Below, one piece after another: positions 6,301-10,258 of a DNA stretch of 10,258 bases. Both the position numbers and the translations under genes were made by a program. This stretch comes from an uncultured bacterium. Lineage in GTDB: Bacteria; Bacteroidota; Bacteroidia; Bacteroidales; Paludibacteraceae. The stretch is from positions 1-10,258 of the forward strand of contig CAMTOX010000040.1 in the NCBI GenBank assembly GCA_947074225.1, written 5' to 3'. The notes below the pieces were generated by a model. That model was not told the origin of the DNA and searched no databases. It saw nothing but the letters and a program-made list of their open reading frames with translations. Within the stretch, counting starts at the first letter, position 1. Each line of letters opens with the position of its first letter.

Positions 6301-7335
6301 CTATTCTTTATCACTATTTATGGGATAATAGTAGTTGTTGAAGTTACCTAAATACTCTCCCGACACCTTATTACCCATCTGATCTTTTAAATCTATCTTA
6401 ATTAAACACTTTCCGTCTGGCTGGTAATTCAACTCAATGGAGTCGTTAAGTATAGTGGCCCTTCCTGAAACAGAGCCCTTATTATAAGTTTGCCAAAAAG
6501 TTCCCCAGTTCATATTCCCACTCTTATGACCATAAAGTAAAGTTTCAGATTCATAGAATCTACTCACAGCATAGGTACCATTTAGTGGTAAAGTAGCATT
6601 ATTACTCTGCACTCCTAAAACTAAATAACAGCCATAACTATATTTTCCTTTGTCTGTACGACGCATATTGGTAGAATAGAGATAATATTCGTAATAGTAA
6701 ATTCCAGGTGCAAAGAGTTCTCCCCAGTGGTATAGATTACCTTGTTGCAATGCATAATTCAAAGTATCAATACGCATATACCCAACAGAATCGCCATCGA
6801 TACTACTATTATAATAGGTTTCGCCATGATAGGAACCTAAAATAGAGTCGCCTGCTAGGTTAGCTAAATGCAAATCAAATTGTTTACCAAGAGCTATTGG
6901 CGCTATGGTCAAATAGCCACCGCCAATAGGCGTATAGAGGGTATCCTTTTTATCTTGAGTATAATAAATCATTGCTGAACTATCGGCAAGCACTGTCATA
7001 GTCTGCCAACTATTAGAGACTAAAAAGTCTCCTTGCATACTTGCATGTGCTGAATCTACTAAGAGTACAAGGTTTAACAAAGCGCCATATCCGGAAAGAG
7101 TAGATTCATTCACCGTTAATGTTGACGAAGAGAGTTGCAGTAAGACCACTGGGACATTATGTTCTGGTGCAATACCCATATACTCAAATCTAGCTTGTTT
7201 AATGTTATATCTCTCGCCTAAATAGGTAAACGCCCCCCCACTAGAAGTTGTAATAGGAGTAGGATGACATGATGCCATTAAACATACTACCATAAAGAAG
7301 AGCAAGATGTGCCAATATTTACCTACTTTTATCAT
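6301..7335 (-). CDS. hypothetical lipoprotein, beta-rich, with probable internal duplication
   Basis: I do not recognise this family. From the ATG at 7335 it has 344 residues, with a lipoprotein signal peptide: MIKVGKYW, a hydrophobic core, then LMASC with the lipidated cysteine at 23. It should therefore be anchored in the outer or inner membrane, facing the periplasm or the surface. An in-frame GTG at 7341 would add two residues. The rest is rich in Tyr, Gly, Ser and Thr and alternates hydrophobic with polar residues, as in beta-sheet proteins. Two halves look related (about 36-175 and 202-337): GYGALLNLVLLVDS and YGCYLVLGVQS; MQGDFLVS and LNGTYAVS; SILGSYHG and KVSGEYLG occur in the same order. 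It follows cysS by 33 nt and precedes mazG by 2 nt, so it belongs to their operon, but nothing suggests a role in tRNA charging. Function unknown. Confidence 0.78.
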   Translation of the reverse strand: MIKVGKYWHILLFFMVVCLMASCHPTPITTSSGGAFTYLGERYNIKQARFEYMGIAPEHNVPVVLLQLSSSTLTVNESTLSGYGALLNLVLLVDSAHASMQGDFLVSNSWQTMTVLADSSAMIYYTQDKKDTLYTPIGGGYLTIAPIALGKQFDLHLANLAGDSILGSYHGETYYNSSIDGDSVGYMRIDTLNYALQQGNLYHWGELFAPGIYYYEYYLYSTNMRRTDKGKYSYGCYLVLGVQSNNATLPLNGTYAVSRFYESETLLYGHKSGNMNWGTFWQTYNKGSVSGRATILNDSIELNYQPDGKCLIKIDLKDQMGNKVSGEYLGNFNNYYYPINSDKE

Positions 7336-7368
7336 ATTCACTGAACCGAAAAATAATTATAGAATCAA

Positions 7369-8832
7369 TTATAAACTCCACTCAAAACCATCTTTGGTAT
7401 CTTTAACTGAGAAACCAAATGCTGTTAACTCATTACGTATACGGTCGGAAGTTGCCCAATCTTTATTTTGTTTAGCCTCTAAACGCATCTGCAATAACAT
7501 ATCTATAGCTTTTTTGTATGCCTCACTACCATCGGCTTGAGATGTCGTTTCTAGACCTAGAATTTCCTCTACAAAGATTTGAAATACCTCTTTAAGTTCG
7601 TTTAAATCTTCTTCAGTAATGGTTCCATTACCATCGTGAATGGTATTAATGGCTTTTGTGGCCTCAAAAAGATGCGATATTACAATAGGCGTATTGAAGT
7701 CGTCGCACATGGCAGTTTCACATTTCTCTCGTAGTCCAGCTACCTCTACAGTAGTTTGCTTTCCAGTTTGCAACTTTTGTAATCGAGCATAAGCCTCAAT
7801 GAGACGTTGATATCCTTTCTCGGCAGCCTGTAGTGCGTCATTGCTAAAGTCTACAGTACTGCGGTAATGAGCCTGAAGAATAAAGAAACGAATGGTCATT
7901 GGAGTATAGGGTTGCTCGAGCAAAGAATTACTTCCAGTAAAGAATTCATCTAAGGTAATGAAGTTTCCTAACGATTTTCCCATCTTTTGTCCGTTGATGG
8001 TAATCATGTTATTATGCATCCAATAGTGCACAGATTCATGACCAAGTGCAGCTACAGATTGAGCAATTTCGCACTCGTGGTGTGGGAACATTAAGTCCAT
8101 ACCTCCACCATGTATATCGAACTCTTCGCCTAAATATTTAGTTCCCATAGCCGAGCACTCTAAGTGCCATCCTGGAAAGCCCTCGCTCCATGGTGAAGGC
8201 CAACGCATAATATGCTCTGGCGATGCTTTTTTCCATAGAGCAAAGTCGGCACTACGGCGCTTTTCCGACTGACCATCTAAATTACGTGTAGTTTCTAATA
8301 GCTCTTCAACGTTACGTCCGGAGAGTTTTCCGTAGTGAAAATCGCGGTTATACTTCTCTACGTCGAAATAGACAGACCCTTCACTTTCATAACCATAACC
8401 GGCATCGAGAATACGCTTCACGAAATCTATCTGCTCAATAATATGACCCGAAGCATGTGGTTCAATACTTGGAGGCAACACATTTAATTTATCCATAGCC
8501 TTCTGATAACGCAACTTATAATATTGCACCACCTCCATTGGCTCTAATTTCTCCAAACGTGCCTTCTTAGCAATTTTATCCTCACCTTCATCGGCATCGT
8601 GTTCTAAGTGGCCCACATCGGTAATATTACGTACATAACGTACCTTATAACCTAAATGCATGAGGTACCGAAATACTACATCGAAGGTAATTGCAGGGCG
8701 CGCATGCCCTAAATGTCCATCGCCATATACGGTAGGTCCGCACACATACATACCCACATGAGGTGCATGTAAAGGTGTGAACAACTCTTTCTTTCTATCT
8801 AAAGTATTGTAAATATAAAGTTTATGTTCCAT
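7369..8832 (-). CDS. cysS: cysteine--tRNA ligase
   Basis: A class I aminoacyl-tRNA synthetase that charges tRNA-Cys with cysteine using ATP in the cytoplasm. The 487 residues are typical for the bacterial enzyme (E. coli 461). The HIGH motif is HLGH at 40-43, and KMSKS is KMGKS at 283-287. The four zinc ligands that select cysteine are visible: Cys31 (VCGPTVYG), Cys226 (GWHLECS), His251 and Glu255 (FPHHECE). The conserved Trp222 precedes the second ligand. The C-terminal anticodon-binding and DALR-type helical part continues to EWSL. The start is the ATG at 8832 ([16 protein letters not shown]), which fits the family N-terminus. It is the first gene of an operon with the lipoprotein and mazG, and it is divergent from the GadC-like gene. 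A -7 box match lies about 95 nt upstream. Confidence 0.97.
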   Translation of the reverse strand: MEHKLYIYNTLDRKKELFTPLHAPHVGMYVCGPTVYGDGHLGHARPAITFDVVFRYLMHLGYKVRYVRNITDVGHLEHDADEGEDKIAKKARLEKLEPMEVVQYYKLRYQKAMDKLNVLPPSIEPHASGHIIEQIDFVKRILDAGYGYESEGSVYFDVEKYNRDFHYGKLSGRNVEELLETTRNLDGQSEKRRSADFALWKKASPEHIMRWPSPWSEGFPGWHLECSAMGTKYLGEEFDIHGGGMDLMFPHHECEIAQSVAALGHESVHYWMHNNMITINGQKMGKSLGNFITLDEFFTGSNSLLEQPYTPMTIRFFILQAHYRSTVDFSNDALQAAEKGYQRLIEAYARLQKLQTGKQTTVEVAGLREKCETAMCDDFNTPIVISHLFEATKAINTIHDGNGTITEEDLNELKEVFQIFVEEILGLETTSQADGSEAYKKAIDMLLQMRLEAKQNKDWATSDRIRNELTAFGFSVKDTKDGFEWSL

Positions 8833-8879
8833 TTGAATCTTATTTTATATATTATCGCTTTTAAAATAATCTATTATGT

Positions 8880-8909
8880 GTATAGATGAGATTTAAAACC
8901 TATCTATAC
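8880..8909 (-). repeat. inverted repeat in the cysS leader
   Basis: GTATAGAT (8880-8887) and ATCTATAC (8902-8909) are perfect 8-nt complements around a 14-nt interior. It lies downstream of the candidate start of transcription, so it would fold in the cysS leader RNA. It has no U-tract after it and no T-box features, so its role, if any, is unknown. Confidence 0.35.
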
Positions 8910-8924
8910 CAATATATTAAGATA

Positions 8925-8954
8925 CAAAGTTACAATTATTTCATTTAACACAAC
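8925..8954 (-). promoter_or_regulatory. candidate promoter of the cysS operon
   Basis: On the minus strand TAACTTTG (complement of 8925-8932) matches TAnnTTTG exactly. A GTTG (complement of 8951-8954) lies 18 bp upstream as an imperfect -33 box (consensus TTTG, 19-21 bp). Transcription would start near 8917, giving a leader of about 85 nt before the cysS ATG. Confidence 0.5.
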
Positions 8955-9145
8955 ACACCTTTGAACAACATTCCTATAATTTATTATAAAACAAAGCAAT
9001 AATTTATAGTCCTGCAAATAGAGTATTTAGTATAATAAATTACAGAAATGAATAAATAGGAATAATATTTGTGTTATAAGAAAGTCGAAAAACAAATTTT
9101 TGTTTTAAGAATATTATAGGCATTAATAAGCATGAAGAATATATT

Positions 9146-10258
9146 ATGAAGAATAACAATTCTATTATAAATCAGAATAGCATAAGTTTATCGACGCTAA
9201 TTGTAATGATAATAACAGCTATTGTCACAATACGCGGTTTAGCAACAGAGGCAGAATATGGGACAAGCTCAGCATTTTATTATATAGTAGGAGCAATTAT
9301 CTTTTTCATACCAACAGCACTTGTCGTGGCAGAATTAACCATGATGTTTCAAGACACAGAAGGAGGTGTAGCTACATGGATTGGTAAAGCATTAGGAATG
9401 AAATATGGCCTTGTATCGATATGGCTCCAGTGGATTGCTAGTATGATATCTTTTCCTGCCCTATTAATTGTTGGTTCTGTAAGCATAGCATATATTGGCA
9501 CCGATATGGCCTCGGATAGTCTTCTGGCATCGAACAAAATCTACACCTTTATCATTATACAAAGCATGTATTGGATTGCTACTATAATAGCACTTAACGG
9601 CATGAAATGGATAAGTAAAGTCTCTAAAATAGGTGGACTCATAGGCACTATTATCCCAATTGTTGTGCTAATAGTTTGTGCTATATTATTTCTCATCATG
9701 GGAGGCGACAGTCAAATTAACTTTAGCCATGATTATATACCTAAGATAAGCGGAATAAACCAACTAGTACTTGCCTCGTGTGTATTTAGTTTTTACTCAG
9801 GCATGGAAATTATAAGCGCACATATTAAAGACATTAAGAAGCCAGAACAAAACTTCCCAAAAGCATTTCTAATTGCTGCTATAGTAGTCATTTTAGCCTA
9901 TATATTGGGTACTTTCTCAATAGCTATAATAGTTCCTCAAGCAAAGATAAGTCTAACACAGAGTGTTATGATGGGGTTTGATCACTATGCACAATTCTTT
10001 AATATACCTTGGGCATCTTCAATTTTAGCCGTAGCATTGGCCATTGGAGTCTTTGCAATGTTATTGGTATATATTAGCGGTCCTTCAAAGTCACTATTTG
10101 CAATGGCAAGATTAGGTTTCTTACCTCTCTTCTTTCAGAAAACAAACAAAAAGGGATTACCTAAGAATATTCTCATCATTCAAGGGTGCCTATTCAGTAT
10201 TTTAAGTATACTCTTTTTAGTAATGCCAACCGTTCAAAGCTTTTATCAAATAGTTTGT
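9146..10258 (+). CDS. GadC-like amino acid antiporter (APC superfamily), 3' cut by window end
   Basis: An open frame of 371 codons runs from the ATG at 9146 to the last base without a stop. The product is a hydrophobic inner-membrane transporter with about ten of the expected twelve helices. It resembles the glutamate:GABA antiporter GadC along its length: AEYGTSSAF near 36-44, VAELTMMF at 61-68 followed by EGGVATWIGKALG at 72-84, YSGMEIISAHIKDIKKPEQ at 217-235 (GadC: YMGVEASATHVNEMSNPG), SIAIIVPQAKISLTQSVM at 258-275, and SGPSKSLFAMA at 311-321 followed by LPLFFQKTNKKGLP at 326-339. Family members are about 480-560 residues, so some 110-190 C-terminal residues are missing, including the C-plug region of GadC if it exists here. 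Substrates are not determinable; GadC itself exchanges glutamate for GABA in acid resistance. No decarboxylase gene is visible in this window. It is divergent from cysS. Confidence 0.88.
   Translation, partial: MKNNNSIINQNSISLSTLIVMIITAIVTIRGLATEAEYGTSSAFYYIVGAIIFFIPTALVVAELTMMFQDTEGGVATWIGKALGMKYGLVSIWLQWIASMISFPALLIVGSVSIAYIGTDMASDSLLASNKIYTFIIIQSMYWIATIIALNGMKWISKVSKIGGLIGTIIPIVVLIVCAILFLIMGGDSQINFSHDYIPKISGINQLVLASCVFSFYSGMEIISAHIKDIKKPEQNFPKAFLIAAIVVILAYILGTFSIAIIVPQAKISLTQSVMMGFDHYAQFFNIPWASSILAVALAIGVFAMLLVYISGPSKSLFAMARLGFLPLFFQKTNKKGLPKNILIIQGCLFSILSILFLVMPTVQSFYQIVC

Larger units (their letters stand above)
8833..9145. other. 313-bp divergent intergenic region between cysS and the GadC-like gene
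   Basis: Very AT-rich, with no gene visible on either strand. It holds the candidate cysS promoter (8925-8954), an 8-bp inverted repeat in the cysS leader (8880-8909), and presumably the promoter of the antiporter gene. For the latter, the closest match to TAnnTTTG on the plus strand is AATATTTG at 9064-9071, with one mismatch and no good -33 box. Confidence 0.7.

Noticed and set aside
6117..6341. Open frame of 74 codons on the plus strand
   Set aside because: Antisense to mazG and the end of the lipoprotein gene; no independent support.
7307..7540. Open frame of 77 codons on the plus strand
   Set aside because: Antisense to the lipoprotein start and the 3' end of cysS.
8833..8932. T-box riboswitch before cysS
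   Set aside because: No T-box bulge sequence, no specifier loop and no antiterminator/terminator pair could be found; the leader is also too short.
9349..9537. Open frame of 62 codons on the minus strand
   Set aside because: Antisense to the GadC-like gene, which is open in the plus frame over the whole region.

Overview
The window looks like ordinary chromosome from an AT-rich member of the Bacteroidota, most likely order Bacteroidales. The reasons are the low GC content, promoters of the Bacteroides type (TTTG, about 20 bp, TAnnTTTG), start codons without clear Shine-Dalgarno sequences, and protein sequences (MazG, CysS, MscS, FadD-like ligase) that read like gut Bacteroidales homologues. 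The order is inferred from remembered family resemblance, not from a search. I see no mobile element, CRISPR array, rRNA, tRNA, defence cassette or secondary-metabolite cluster.

The most important observation is technical. Bases 1-54 are an Illumina P7/TruSeq adapter with an 8-base index, not genome. The contig edge therefore lies at about base 55, and the first reading frame opens with artefactual codons.

Layout from left to right: (i) 55-1517 (+), a fatty-acid-CoA ligase that has lost its N-terminus at the contig edge, followed by a GC-rich hairpin (1540-1578) that can terminate both this gene and its convergent neighbour. (ii) 1630-2364 (-), a secreted TPR-type protein. (iii) 2439-3275 (-), an MscS mechanosensitive channel with a near-ideal Bacteroidota promoter and a strong terminator; the terminator runs into the -7 element of the TPR gene. 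(iv) 3487-4971 (-), an NhaC-family Na+/H+ antiporter. (v) 4978-5500, a 523-bp AT-rich stretch without genes that holds the nhaC leader and the terminator of the next operon. (vi) 8832 down to 5501 (-), a compact operon cysS - unknown lipoprotein - mazG. (vii) 8833-9145, a divergent intergenic region. (viii) 9146 to the window end (+), a GadC-like amino-acid antiporter cut off by the window edge.

Taken together these are housekeeping and envelope or stress functions: fatty acid activation, osmotic safety valve (MscS), Na+/pH homeostasis (NhaC), amino-acid exchange that in relatives supports acid resistance (GadC-like), tRNA charging (CysS) and nucleotide-pool sanitation (MazG). The only protein without a recognisable family is the lipoprotein at 6301-7335, which appears to consist of two copies of a beta-rich domain. 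I found no convincing new multi-gene system.
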